A DNA stretch of 11,759 bases from an uncultured bacterium (GTDB taxonomy: Bacteria; Cyanobacteriota; Vampirovibrionia; Gastranaerophilales; Gastranaerophilaceae), in NCBI GenBank assembly GCA_949286405.1, contig CASECH010000223.1:1-11759 (forward strand), given 5' to 3'. Positions 1-6,815 of this stretch are shown here, in pieces. Position numbers and translations under genes: made by a program. The stretch's first letter is position 1. Each line of letters begins with the position of its first letter. The notes beneath the pieces were generated by a model. The model had not been told where the DNA came from, searched no databases, and saw only the letters and a list, made by a program, of their open reading frames with translations.

Positions 1-64
1 CAGCATCGATGTGAGCGGCAATACCAATGTTTCTGATTTTTTCTAATGGAGTTTTTCTTGCCAT
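1..64 (-). CDS. fusA: Elongation factor G, N-terminal fragment (runs off the left edge)
   Basis: Only the first 21 codons are in the window. Read on the minus strand from the ATG at 64-62 they give MARKTPLEKIRNIGIAAHID followed by Ala. This is the highly conserved beginning of bacterial EF-G, leading into the G1/P-loop (AHIDAGKTT), whose GKT part lies outside the window. EF-G is the cytoplasmic GTPase that drives translocation of tRNA and mRNA on the ribosome. A purine-rich AAGGAAAAG lies just upstream of the start, on the minus strand at about 73-81. The gene is divergent from pheT across a 184-base gap, so here it begins its own transcript instead of following rpsG directly as in the classical str operon; whether tuf follows it cannot be seen. 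The identification is confident despite the short fragment because this N-terminus is almost diagnostic. Confidence 0.93.
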   Translation of the reverse strand, partial: MARKTPLEKIRNIGIAAHIDA

Positions 65-127
65 TTTTGTCTTTTCCTTTTTTATATATTGTGTACGTCT
101 GCTATTTTATACTTAGCCTCATTATTA

Positions 128-155
128 ATTATCTCACAAACATGTTATTAATCAA
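128..155 (-). promoter_or_regulatory. Candidate sigma-70 promoter for fusA
   Basis: On the minus strand a -35-like TTGATT (150-155) is followed after 16 bases by a -10-like GATAAT (128-133). This would give a 5' leader of roughly 55-60 bases before the fusA ATG. The surrounding 65-248 gap is very AT-rich, so chance matches are likely. For pheT, on the other strand, only a poor pair is visible: TTTACA at 179-184 and TATAAG at 200-205, with a short 15-base spacer. Confidence 0.35.
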
Positions 156-248
156 ATTAATAGTGAAATTATGTAAATTTTACAATTGAATTCTTTTGTT
201 ATAAGATTTTTTTATAGTTTAAGTTATATAAAAGAGGGATTATAGAAA

Positions 249-2711
249 ATGCAAGTATCATTAAACTGGTTAAACGAATTTGTGGACCTTTCAAATGTGG
301 AAGTTGGACAGATTGCTCATGAATTGACTATGAGCGGTCTTGAAGTTGAAGCAGTTGAGGAAGTAAGACCAAAGTTTACAAATATAAAAACTGTAAAAAT
401 TGAAAAAATTGATAACCATCCGAATTCTGATCGTTTACATCTAGTGACAGTAAATACAGGTAGTGGCTTAAAGACAGTTGTTTGCGGAGCTCAAAATATT
501 CAGGAAGGGCAAATTGTTCCTTACGCAAGTGTAGGCAGTCAGGTATTAGATAGAAAAACCGGTGAGATGTTTACTTTAACTCCTGCTGTGATAAGAGGTG
601 TTGAATCTCAAGGAATGTTGTGTTCTGCAGATGAACTTGGAGTATCAGAAAGAGGATATCAAGAAGAGGACGGTATTCTTATTTTGAATAGAATTTTCCC
701 AGATGTTAAGTTAGGAGAAAATGTTGAAGATGTTTTAGGCTTCGAAAAGGATTATATTCTTGATGTTGCTCCAACTGCTAACAGGGGTGATCAAATGTCT
801 GTTATTGGTGTAGCTAGAGAATTGAGTGCAATTTTTAATACTCCGTTAAAGTTTTCTCCGCTTGAATGCACAAGAGATCTTTCGACAAATGAATTTAAAG
901 TCGAAATTAAAGATGATGATGTTTGCAAATATTATTCTTTAGGTATATTAAAAGATTTGAAAATAAAGCCTTCTCCTTATTGGATGCAAAAAAGACTTAT
1001 TTCATCAGGTGTAAGAGCAATAAATAACGTAGTAGATATTACAAACTATGTTATGCTTGAATATGGAACTCCATTCCATGCATTTGATTTAGATAAGTTA
1101 AACGGCTACCTTTGTGTAAGACGTGCAAAAGATGGTGAAACTTTGGTTACCCTAGATGGTGTTGAAAGACAATTAACTACAGACAGTGTTTTGATTTCAA
1201 CAGAAAAAGAGGGGGTATGTTTAGCAGGTGTGTTTGGTGGTGAAAATTCAGAAATTGACGACAACACTAAAAACATCGCACTTGAAGCAGCTTATTTTAC
1301 TCCTGCAAGTAACAGAAAAAGTTCAAGAAGTGTCGGATATCGTAGCGAGGCTTGTTCAAGATTTGAAAGAGGTATTGACATTGAAGCTGTAAGACCAGCT
1401 TTGATGAGAGCGATGCAACTGCTTGTAGAGTTAGCTGATGCTAAAATTGAAGGAGTTGTTGAAGCTGGAGAAAATAAGCTTGAGCCAATTGAAATCACTT
1501 TAAGATATGCTCAAATAAAAAGAATTTTAGGATGTGAAATAGCTCCTGAAAGATGTATTTCTATATTAGAAAATTTAGGGTTTAAAAAGCTCGGTGGTAA
1601 TGAAATTGCTGCAAAATTTTTAGTTCCTTCTTTTAGAGCAATGGATGTTACAAGAGAAATTGACTTAATTGAAGAAGTTGCAAGAATTAACGGATATGAC
1701 AAGATTGCACCTACTTTACCTGAAAAAAATCAAACTCCTGAAATTTCTTTGGAAGAAAAAGTTGTAAAAAGAGTTAACGAACTGATGTTGGCTTCAGGTT
1801 TGAATGAAATAGTTACAACTTCACTTGTGGGCAAGCCGTTAATGGAAAAATACATGGTAACTTTCGATGAAAGTAAAGCTGTGAAAGTTTTAAATTCTGT
1901 TAGTGAAGAAAGCACAATGCTTAGACAATCTCTTGCAGCTAGTGTTTTAAACTGCGTAAAATACAATTATGATAACGGGCAAAAGAATTTCTGGGGATAC
2001 GAAATCGGTAAGAAATATATTCTTGAAGCAGAACCGAATGAAAAATCTTCAGGGGTTAGAGAATCAAGAGTGCTTGCAGGTGTTTTAACAGGAGATATCG
2101 AAAATTCAAAATGGCAAATGAAAGCAAATACTGATTTTTATACTTTAAAAGGTATTTTAGAAAAACTTTTTGCTGAACTTGGTGTGGAAAAACGTATAAA
2201 ACTTACAACTTGTGAAGATGTTGATTATCTTCACCCATATAGAAGTGCAAAAGTAAATATTTTGGGTAAAAATTTAACAGCTATTGGTGTATTTGGACAG
2301 GTACATCCATTGTTGAAAGATAAACTAAAAATAAATCAAGATGTGTTTATGTTCGAAATTGATCTTGATGAGATTATAGGAATTATCAAAGAACATACTA
2401 TAAGATACAAAAAGATTTCTCAATTCCCTGAAGTAAGAAGAGACTTGGCTTTTGTAATTAATGATAAGGTTAGCTTTGATGATATCCAAAAAGTTATCAA
2501 AGGGGCTGTACAACAAAACATCTTCAGAGGAAGTGAAGTATTTGACGTATACCAAGGAGATAATATTGAAAAAGGTTATAAATCTTTGGCTTTTCGTATA
2601 AAAATGCAAGATGAAAATGCAACTCTTACAGATGAAGTTATAGAAAAGCAAATGAGTAATGTAAGAGCTAAATTACAAAAGGCTTATGCAGATATTTCAT
2701 TTAGAGAATAA
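249..2711 (+). CDS. pheT: Phenylalanine--tRNA ligase beta subunit
   Basis: Beta subunit of the cytoplasmic alpha2-beta2 phenylalanyl-tRNA synthetase. It binds tRNA-Phe and edits mischarged Tyr-tRNA, while the alpha subunit (PheS) carries the aminoacylation site. The 820-residue length is usual for bacterial PheT. Domains in order: an N-terminal module with an EMAP/OB-type tRNA-binding domain (about 40-150, including NHPNSDRLHLVTV at 56-68 and VVCGAQNI); the B3/B4 editing domain (about 218-380, including VVDITNYVMLEYGTPFHAFD); the B5 domain (about 410-485, ending DLIEEVARINGYDKI); a catalytic-like core (about 500-700); and a C-terminal FDX-ACB anticodon-binding domain (about 722-818, including FPEVRRDLAF). 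The start has a GAGGGA element nine bases upstream and the normal MxVSxxWLxE beginning. pheS is not adjacent, as in Cyanobacteria, where the two genes are unlinked. The gene stands alone and ends at an intrinsic terminator. Confidence 0.98.
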   Translation: MQVSLNWLNEFVDLSNVEVGQIAHELTMSGLEVEAVEEVRPKFTNIKTVKIEKIDNHPNSDRLHLVTVNTGSGLKTVVCGAQNIQEGQIVPYASVGSQVLDRKTGEMFTLTPAVIRGVESQGMLCSADELGVSERGYQEEDGILILNRIFPDVKLGENVEDVLGFEKDYILDVAPTANRGDQMSVIGVARELSAIFNTPLKFSPLECTRDLSTNEFKVEIKDDDVCKYYSLGILKDLKIKPSPYWMQKRLISSGVRAINNVVDITNYVMLEYGTPFHAFDLDKLNGYLCVRRAKDGETLVTLDGVERQLTTDSVLISTEKEGVCLAGVFGGENSEIDDNTKNIALEAAYFTPASNRKSSRSVGYRSEACSRFERGIDIEAVRPALMRAMQLLVELADAKIEGVVEAGENKLEPIEITLRYAQIKRILGCEIAPERCISILENLGFKKLGGNEIAAKFLVPSFRAMDVTREIDLIEEVARINGYDKIAPTLPEKNQTPEISLEEKVVKRVNELMLASGLNEIVTTSLVGKPLMEKYMVTFDESKAVKVLNSVSEESTMLRQSLAASVLNCVKYNYDNGQKNFWGYEIGKKYILEAEPNEKSSGVRESRVLAGVLTGDIENSKWQMKANTDFYTLKGILEKLFAELGVEKRIKLTTCEDVDYLHPYRSAKVNILGKNLTAIGVFGQVHPLLKDKLKINQDVFMFEIDLDEIIGIIKEHTIRYKKISQFPEVRRDLAFVINDKVSFDDIQKVIKGAVQQNIFRGSEVFDVYQGDNIEKGYKSLAFRIKMQDENATLTDEVIEKQMSNVRAKLQKAYADISFRE

Positions 2712-2716
2712 TTTTA

Positions 2717-2754
2717 AAAGCGGTGTTTTGTAAAGACAAAGCACCGCTTTTCTT
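2717..2754 (+). terminator. Intrinsic terminator after pheT
   Basis: A 14-pair stem (2717-2730 with 2737-2750, containing one G-U pair) encloses a 6-base loop and has a GC-rich core, GCGGTG/CACCGC. It is followed by a T-rich tail (TTTTCTT). It starts 5 bases after the pheT stop codon, so pheT is probably a single-gene transcript at its 3' end. The A-run at the foot of the stem could allow some function on the other strand, but no minus-strand gene ends here. Confidence 0.88.
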
Positions 2755-2821
2755 AATAATTAGTGGTCAAGATTAGAAAATAGTGCTAATATGGATTTAT
2801 ACATAGTGGGGAATTAGGTTA

Positions 2822-3478
2822 ATGAAAAAGTTTTTAGTTTTTTTAGGATTGTTTTTGGGTTTGTTTGTTGTGGTAGCACAGAAGGTTTATGCGTTTGATA
2901 TAGTACCGCAGTTTGTTAGTATGGTGTACACAAATACATTAGGACTTTATCAGGCTCCTAATGATATTGTGTTATATCAAGACCCTGATGAGTCATCTCC
3001 TGTTGTTGATAATATAAAATGGAACAAGACTACTATTGATCCAAATACGGTGAATGCACAAGATTTGTTTGTTGTTTATTTACCACAGAAAAATCTTGGA
3101 TTTATGGCGGTGATTGATGAAAATGAAAACTGGGTTCAGGTTATATATAACAATTCTACCGGTGATGCTGGGTGGATAAAAAAAGATGATCCATATAGAT
3201 TTATGACTTGGCTTAACTTTTACAACATATATGCTAGAAAATATGGTCTAAAAATGCTTAGTGGTGTAGAAGATGAAGTGAAAAATATTCATATTGCTGC
3301 AGATGAGTATTCAAAAATTATTGGTACGGTAAATATGCCGCAAAAAATTAATTTACACGCGATTAAAGGTAATTGGGCATTGGTAAGTGTGTATGATTTG
3401 GATAGACGTTCAAAAACAGGATATATAAGATGGCGTTCAGAAGAAGGAGTTAAGTATTTCTTTCCTGATATCCAATAG
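2822..3478 (+). CDS. Secreted protein with two SH3-like (SH3b-type) domains, function unknown
   Basis: 218 residues. It begins with a clear Sec signal peptide: positive MKK, a hydrophobic stretch at about 4-20, and a likely signal peptidase I site after VYA (residue 24). There is no lipobox cysteine, and indeed no cysteine anywhere. The mature part has two similar beta-rich segments. The first (about 45-122) contains NWVQVIYN and GWIKKDD; the second (about 152-206) contains NWALVSVYD and GYIRW. The pattern 'W-[AV]-[LQ]-V ... G-[WY]-I' is typical of bacterial SH3-like domains, which often bind peptidoglycan or peptides in the cell envelope. No enzymatic domain is attached, so a role as a periplasmic or wall-binding accessory protein is inference. 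It stands between the pheT terminator and rplI with gaps of about 110 and 126 bases. GGGG (2808-2811) lies about ten bases before the ATG, a modest ribosome binding site. Confidence 0.85.
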   Translation: MKKFLVFLGLFLGLFVVVAQKVYAFDIVPQFVSMVYTNTLGLYQAPNDIVLYQDPDESSPVVDNIKWNKTTIDPNTVNAQDLFVVYLPQKNLGFMAVIDENENWVQVIYNNSTGDAGWIKKDDPYRFMTWLNFYNIYARKYGLKMLSGVEDEVKNIHIAADEYSKIIGTVNMPQKINLHAIKGNWALVSVYDLDRRSKTGYIRWRSEEGVKYFFPDIQ

Positions 3479-3512
3479 AAGTATATAATTTTTCTATTTT
3501 TTAAGACTATGC

Positions 3513-3541
3513 TTTACATTCTGAAAAAAATGCTCGACAAT
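3513..3541 (+). promoter_or_regulatory. Candidate promoter for the rplI-folD gene row
   Basis: TTTACA (3513-3518) and GACAAT (3536-3541) are separated by 17 bases, matching 5/6 and 4/6 positions of the sigma-70 consensus. Transcription would start near 3548 and give a leader of about 57 bases that contains the palindrome at 3556-3570. No terminator is visible after the preceding gene, so read-through from 2822-3478 is also possible. Confidence 0.3.
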
Positions 3542-3555
3542 GATTTATGTTTGTA

Positions 3556-3570
3556 GTAGTTTAAAACTAC
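3556..3570. repeat. Perfect 15-base palindrome in the rplI leader
   Basis: GTAGTTTAAAACTAC is a perfect inverted repeat with 7-base arms around a central A. It lies 35 bases before the rplI ATG and downstream of the candidate promoter. It could be a protein-binding site or form a small RNA hairpin (5-pair stem, 5-base loop). It has no T tail and is too weak to be a terminator. Confidence 0.4.
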
Positions 3571-3604
3571 ATGCAGAAATATAATTAGTAAAGGAGATTT
3601 TATT

Positions 3605-4102
3605 ATGCAAGTTATATTAAGAAAAGATGTTCAAAACCTAGGTGAAGCTGGTGACATCGTAAATGTAAAAGACGGTTATGCAAGAAACTTCTTGTTGCCT
3701 CAAGCTGTTGCAGAAATTGCTACTGAAGGTGCTTTGAAGAACCGTGAACAAAACTTAGCTAGAATTAAAGCTAAACAAGAAAAATTACACCAAGAAGCAT
3801 TAGAATTAGCTAAGAAAATTGAAGAATTCGGCAAACTTGAATTAGCTGCAAAAGCCGGTGAATCAGGTAAATTATTCGGTACTATTACAACTAAGAAATT
3901 AACTGAAGAGCTTCAAGCTAAATCAGGTATCGAAGTAGACAGAAAAAATGTTTCTTTAAATGCTCCTATCAACAAAGTAGGTGAGTATACAATGCTTATT
4001 AAATTGACTTCTAAAGTTAAATGTGAATTAGCTGTTGTAGTTACTGCTTCAGAAGTTGTAAAAGAAGCGGTTGCTGAAGAAGTTGAAGCTGTTGAAGAAT
4101 AG
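3605..4102 (+). CDS. rplI: 50S ribosomal protein L9
   Basis: Protein of the large subunit that binds 23S rRNA at the base of the L1 stalk and helps keep the reading frame. The N-terminal domain (1-50) shows the family signature: MQVILRKDVQNLGEAGDIVN, then VKDGYARNFLLPQ. A long charged connecting helix follows (about 42-75), then the C-terminal domain (about 78-148, with AGESGKLFGTITTKKL). The 165 residues exceed the usual length of about 148 because of a short acidic tail (about 150-165, rich in Glu, Ala and Val), probably disordered. AAAGGAG lies eight bases before the ATG. The usual partners rpsF, ssb, rpsR and dnaB are absent nearby. Instead, a row of one-carbon genes starts 24 bases after the stop with no terminator between, so L9 probably shares their transcript. 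Confidence 0.98.
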   Translation: MQVILRKDVQNLGEAGDIVNVKDGYARNFLLPQAVAEIATEGALKNREQNLARIKAKQEKLHQEALELAKKIEEFGKLELAAKAGESGKLFGTITTKKLTEELQAKSGIEVDRKNVSLNAPINKVGEYTMLIKLTSKVKCELAVVVTASEVVKEAVAEEVEAVEE

Positions 4103-4112
4103 TTTTGTCTAT

Positions 4113-4119
4113 AAGGAAG
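4113..4119 (+). promoter_or_regulatory. Ribosome binding site supporting a TTG start
   Basis: AAGGAAG ends seven bases before the TTG at 4127. The first in-frame ATG (4160) has no comparable purine run before it. The TTG is therefore preferred, and it adds 11 residues before the conserved MAIGSLPHE. Confidence 0.65.
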
Positions 4120-4126
4120 CCAAAAT

Positions 4127-5200
4127 TTGAATAGTAATTCTGAATTAAAACTTGAATGTATGGCGATTGGCTCGCTGCCTCATGAAAATTTAGAAGACGC
4201 TATGGCTTTGGTAAGAGAATGTTTTACAAAAGTTCCGTTTTGGCCTCAGTTGGTAAAGCTTAATAAAAACGAAGACATGATTGTCCAATTTTTGGAGAAG
4301 ATGCCTTCGTTTTTTCATGATAATGATAAATGCTATTTAGAAACTGAAAGCGATAGATTTTTCGAGGATGTGGAACAATTTTTTATTGATTATGAAGAAA
4401 TTATTTTAGATATCCATTCAAAATCGCTTGATAGATATGCTGTTTCAAAAAATAATTCTTATGCATTTCCTTCATTTTTAAAAATTGTCAAGGAGTTAAA
4501 ACCTAAATTTGCTAAGGGACAGATAGTTGGACCTTTTACTCTTGCTACTACTCTTGTCGATAAGTATGGAAAATGTGCTATATATGATGAAACTTTGCGT
4601 GAAATTATAGTTAAGACTTTGACTTTGAAAGCGTTATGGCAGATTAATCAGATAAAAACGGCTAACATTTCAACTATTCCTGTTATATTTATTGATGAAC
4701 CTTCAATTTCTCAACTTGGGACTTCGGCATTTGTAGGAATCTCTTCTGATGTAGTAATGCAGTTGCTTAAAGATATTTGTGATGCTATAAAGAATAATGG
4801 AGCTCTTGCAGCTATACATTGTTGCGGAAAGTGTGACTGGCGATTACCAATTGATGCTGGTGTGAATATTATAAATCTTGATGCATATGATTTTGCACAA
4901 AGTTTAAGTATTTACGTGGATGATTTAGTTCCTTATTTGGAAAATGGAGGGAAAATTGCTTGGGGGCTTGTTCCAACTTTAAATCCTGAAATTCTCGAAA
5001 ATATTAATTTGGATGAGTTAATTTTACTTTTTGAAAAAGCTGTAAAATATTTGACTAATAAAGGTATTGATGAGAAACTTATTATAGATAATTCAATCAT
5101 AACTCCATCTTGTGGTGCTGGAGCTTTGACAGTATCTTTAGCAAAAAGAGCTATGATGCTTACAAGAGATTTATCTGAAAGTTTGAAAGAAAGGTATTAA
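4127..5200 (+). CDS. MetE C-terminal-like 'core' methyltransferase (UROD/MetE superfamily), probable folate-independent methionine synthase
   Basis: 357 residues, about the size of the C-terminal catalytic barrel of cobalamin-independent methionine synthase (MetE) without its N-terminal half. MetE-like landmarks appear in order: IGSLPHE (14-20) like the IGSFPQT start of the MetE barrel; FIDEPSISQLG (188-198) like IDEPAL; H231-C-C233 matching the zinc ligands H-x-C; LDAYD (251-255) where MetE has its zinc-ligand Glu; and PSCGAGAL (327-334) with C329 matching the last zinc Cys in DCGLKT. Short MetE forms (core-MetE, Mes families) are known from Wood-Ljungdahl organisms such as Dehalococcoides, where the methyl donor is a corrinoid protein and not polyglutamyl methyl-THF. 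Its place before a CooC-type ATPase and folD fits such a role. The acceptor (homocysteine) and donor are inferred; another corrinoid- or thiol-dependent methyltransferase is possible. It starts with TTG after a good ribosome binding site. Confidence 0.75.
   Translation: MNSNSELKLECMAIGSLPHENLEDAMALVRECFTKVPFWPQLVKLNKNEDMIVQFLEKMPSFFHDNDKCYLETESDRFFEDVEQFFIDYEEIILDIHSKSLDRYAVSKNNSYAFPSFLKIVKELKPKFAKGQIVGPFTLATTLVDKYGKCAIYDETLREIIVKTLTLKALWQINQIKTANISTIPVIFIDEPSISQLGTSAFVGISSDVVMQLLKDICDAIKNNGALAAIHCCGKCDWRLPIDAGVNIINLDAYDFAQSLSIYVDDLVPYLENGGKIAWGLVPTLNPEILENINLDELILLFEKAVKYLTNKGIDEKLIIDNSIITPSCGAGALTVSLAKRAMMLTRDLSESLKERY
5185..5194 (+). promoter_or_regulatory. Ribosome binding site inside the previous gene's end, deciding a TTG start
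   Basis: The purine-rich GAAAGAAAGG ends seven bases before the TTG at 5202. The next in-frame ATG is codon 76, well past the Walker A motif, so TTG is the only sensible start. The one-base gap from the upstream TAA suggests translational coupling. Confidence 0.65.
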
Positions 5201-5201
5201 T

Positions 5202-5957
5202 TTGACTGTAAAATTAGCAATAACAGGGAAAAGTGGAAGTGGTAAAACAACTGTTGTAAAGGCTTTTTTACGTGTTTTTCAAGAATATTTTCCTGAAAAA
5301 TCAATATTATTGTTCGATAATGATCTTTCAAGTGAGTTGGGACATAGTTTTGGTTTAGATATAAGAAATACAATTTATGGAATAAGAAGTGGCAAGCATG
5401 AATATAAAACCGGTATTCCTGAAGGTATGTCCAAGCAAGAATTTGTTGAATGGGCTATGGAAGACATTGTCGTTGAATTGGATGAGAATGTAGATATTAT
5501 AGTTTCTTGGTTTGTGGGTTCAAAAGATTGCAGATGCCCAATTACAGGTCAAATAAACGATGCTGTTTTGAAGCTTATTGATAGGTATGATATTGTTATT
5601 TTTGACTGTGAATTTGACTTAAAGTATTTGAATCAGCTTGTAGATACTGATATTGATACCACTCTTATTATTGCTAATCCTACAGATGAAAGTGCTCATT
5701 TAGCTAAACGCATAGAAGAGTTCAGTGCAAAGTATGCAGCTGGAGGACAATTGGGAGTTGTTATAAATAGAGTTGAGGACTATGATATAACTTCAGTATA
5801 TGAACTTTTGAAGAAGTATGATTTGGATGTGTTTGGGGTAATTCCTTTCGATAAGGAATTAAAAAATCGTTCAATTGAAAAGGATTCAAAAGTTATTCAA
5901 GATGCTATTAGACAATTTTATATTAAGTTGAATTTGCCTCAAGCTAGGGAGGTGTAG
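5202..5957 (+). CDS. CooC-type P-loop ATPase (MinD/ParA superfamily metal-centre maturation factor)
   Basis: 251 residues. A deviant Walker A, GKSGSGKTT (9-17), keeps the signature Lys at 10 and the P-loop Lys at 15 of the MinD/CooC superfamily. Walker B-like VIFD ends at D135, and VINR (187-190) sits where the family has its base-recognition Asn. At 110-113 is CRCP, followed by a segment (ITGQINDAVLKLI) like the C-x-C-P region of CooC, whose two cysteines bind nickel or zinc at the dimer interface. CooC proteins are ATP-dependent nickel insertion factors for carbon monoxide dehydrogenase or acetyl-CoA synthase and cluster with corrinoid and folate C1 genes in acetogens. The gene abuts the upstream methyltransferase (one base apart) and folD (two bases apart), indicating one operon. 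No CODH/ACS gene is in the window, so the client metalloprotein is unknown; a role in corrinoid or zinc-site maturation is an alternative. Confidence 0.8.
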   Translation: MTVKLAITGKSGSGKTTVVKAFLRVFQEYFPEKSILLFDNDLSSELGHSFGLDIRNTIYGIRSGKHEYKTGIPEGMSKQEFVEWAMEDIVVELDENVDIIVSWFVGSKDCRCPITGQINDAVLKLIDRYDIVIFDCEFDLKYLNQLVDTDIDTTLIIANPTDESAHLAKRIEEFSAKYAAGGQLGVVINRVEDYDITSVYELLKKYDLDVFGVIPFDKELKNRSIEKDSKVIQDAIRQFYIKLNLPQAREV

Positions 5958-5959
5958 CT

Positions 5960-6802
5960 ATGACAGTAGTTATGGATGGCAAGGCTCTTAGGGATAAGTT
6001 ACTTGAGAAGTTAAAGTTAAAATTGGATAAATTTGAAGTTAAACCAACTTTAGTAGTTGTATTGGTTGGTGATAATCCTGCAAGTAAAATTTATGTAAAT
6101 AACAAGAAAAAAATGGCTGATGAGCTTGGTATAAATTCTGAGATTATTAATTATCCGGCTGATATTTCTGAAGAAATTTTGTTGGATAAAATTAATGACT
6201 TGAATAATGATGATTCTGTAACCGCAATTCTTGTTCAACTTCCACTACCTAAACATATTAATAAATTTAATGTAATAAATGCAATTTCTCCAGAAAAAGA
6301 TGTTGATGGGTTTACCCCTAAAAATTTGGGCTTTCTTTTCGCAGGAGAAGAACCATATGTATATCCTTGTACTCCGAAGGGAATTTTGCTTTTATTAGAT
6401 GAATATCATATAGATGTCGAAGGTAAGCACGTAGTAATAGTTGGAAGATCAAATATTGTTGGGAAGCCTCTATCTCAAATGCTTTTGAGTAAAAATGCTA
6501 CTGTTACAATTTGTCATAGCCATACAAAAGATCTTTCAGATACAACAAAAACTGCCGACATTTTAATTTCAGCAGTAGGGAAAAAAATTATAGAAGAAAA
6601 TTTTATAAAACAAAATTGTGTTGTAATTGATGTTGGTATTTTCAAGGATGAAAATGGAAAAACAAGGGGAGATGTTAATTTTGAATCTGTTGGTCCAAAA
6701 ACATCCTTTATAACTCCAGTTCCAGGAGGTGTTGGACCAATGACTATTGCGTCATTAATGCTCAACACCGTAGAACTGTTTGAAAAAACTTTTGCTGAAT
6801 GA
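5960..6802 (+). CDS. folD: Bifunctional methylenetetrahydrofolate dehydrogenase / methenyltetrahydrofolate cyclohydrolase
   Basis: Cytoplasmic enzyme interconverting 5,10-methylene-THF, 5,10-methenyl-THF and 10-formyl-THF with NADP(H) or NAD(H). It feeds purine, formyl-Met and methyl-group synthesis. At 280 residues it has the usual length. Visible motifs: GDNPASKIYVNNKKK (38-51) with catalytic Y45 and K49; VQLPLP (92-97); PEKDVDGF (111-118); PCTPKGI (136-142); the Rossmann loop VGRSNIVGKPL (161-171), whose Ser often marks an NADP-type site; VIDVGI; and the C-terminal signature TPVPGGVGPMT (252-262). A strong AGGGAGGTG (5946-5954) lies five bases before the ATG and overlaps the end of the CooC-type gene. 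As the last gene of the row after a core methionine synthase-like protein, it probably supplies folate C1 units upstream of methyl transfer. It is convergent with 6816-7148; no convincing terminator follows. Confidence 0.98.
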   Translation: MTVVMDGKALRDKLLEKLKLKLDKFEVKPTLVVVLVGDNPASKIYVNNKKKMADELGINSEIINYPADISEEILLDKINDLNNDDSVTAILVQLPLPKHINKFNVINAISPEKDVDGFTPKNLGFLFAGEEPYVYPCTPKGILLLLDEYHIDVEGKHVVIVGRSNIVGKPLSQMLLSKNATVTICHSHTKDLSDTTKTADILISAVGKKIIEENFIKQNCVVIDVGIFKDENGKTRGDVNFESVGPKTSFITPVPGGVGPMTIASLMLNTVELFEKTFAE

Positions 6803-6815
6803 TAGTGGTTATTTA

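Noticed and set aside
1292..2651. Several minus-strand open frames opposite pheT (63 to 108 codons)
   Set aside because: They lie wholly inside pheT, have no ribosome binding sites or recognisable motifs, and show low-complexity antisense composition.
3580..3585. TATAAT just upstream of rplI as a -10 box
   Set aside because: Transcription would start inside the AAAGGAG ribosome binding site, and no -35-like sequence lies at the right distance.
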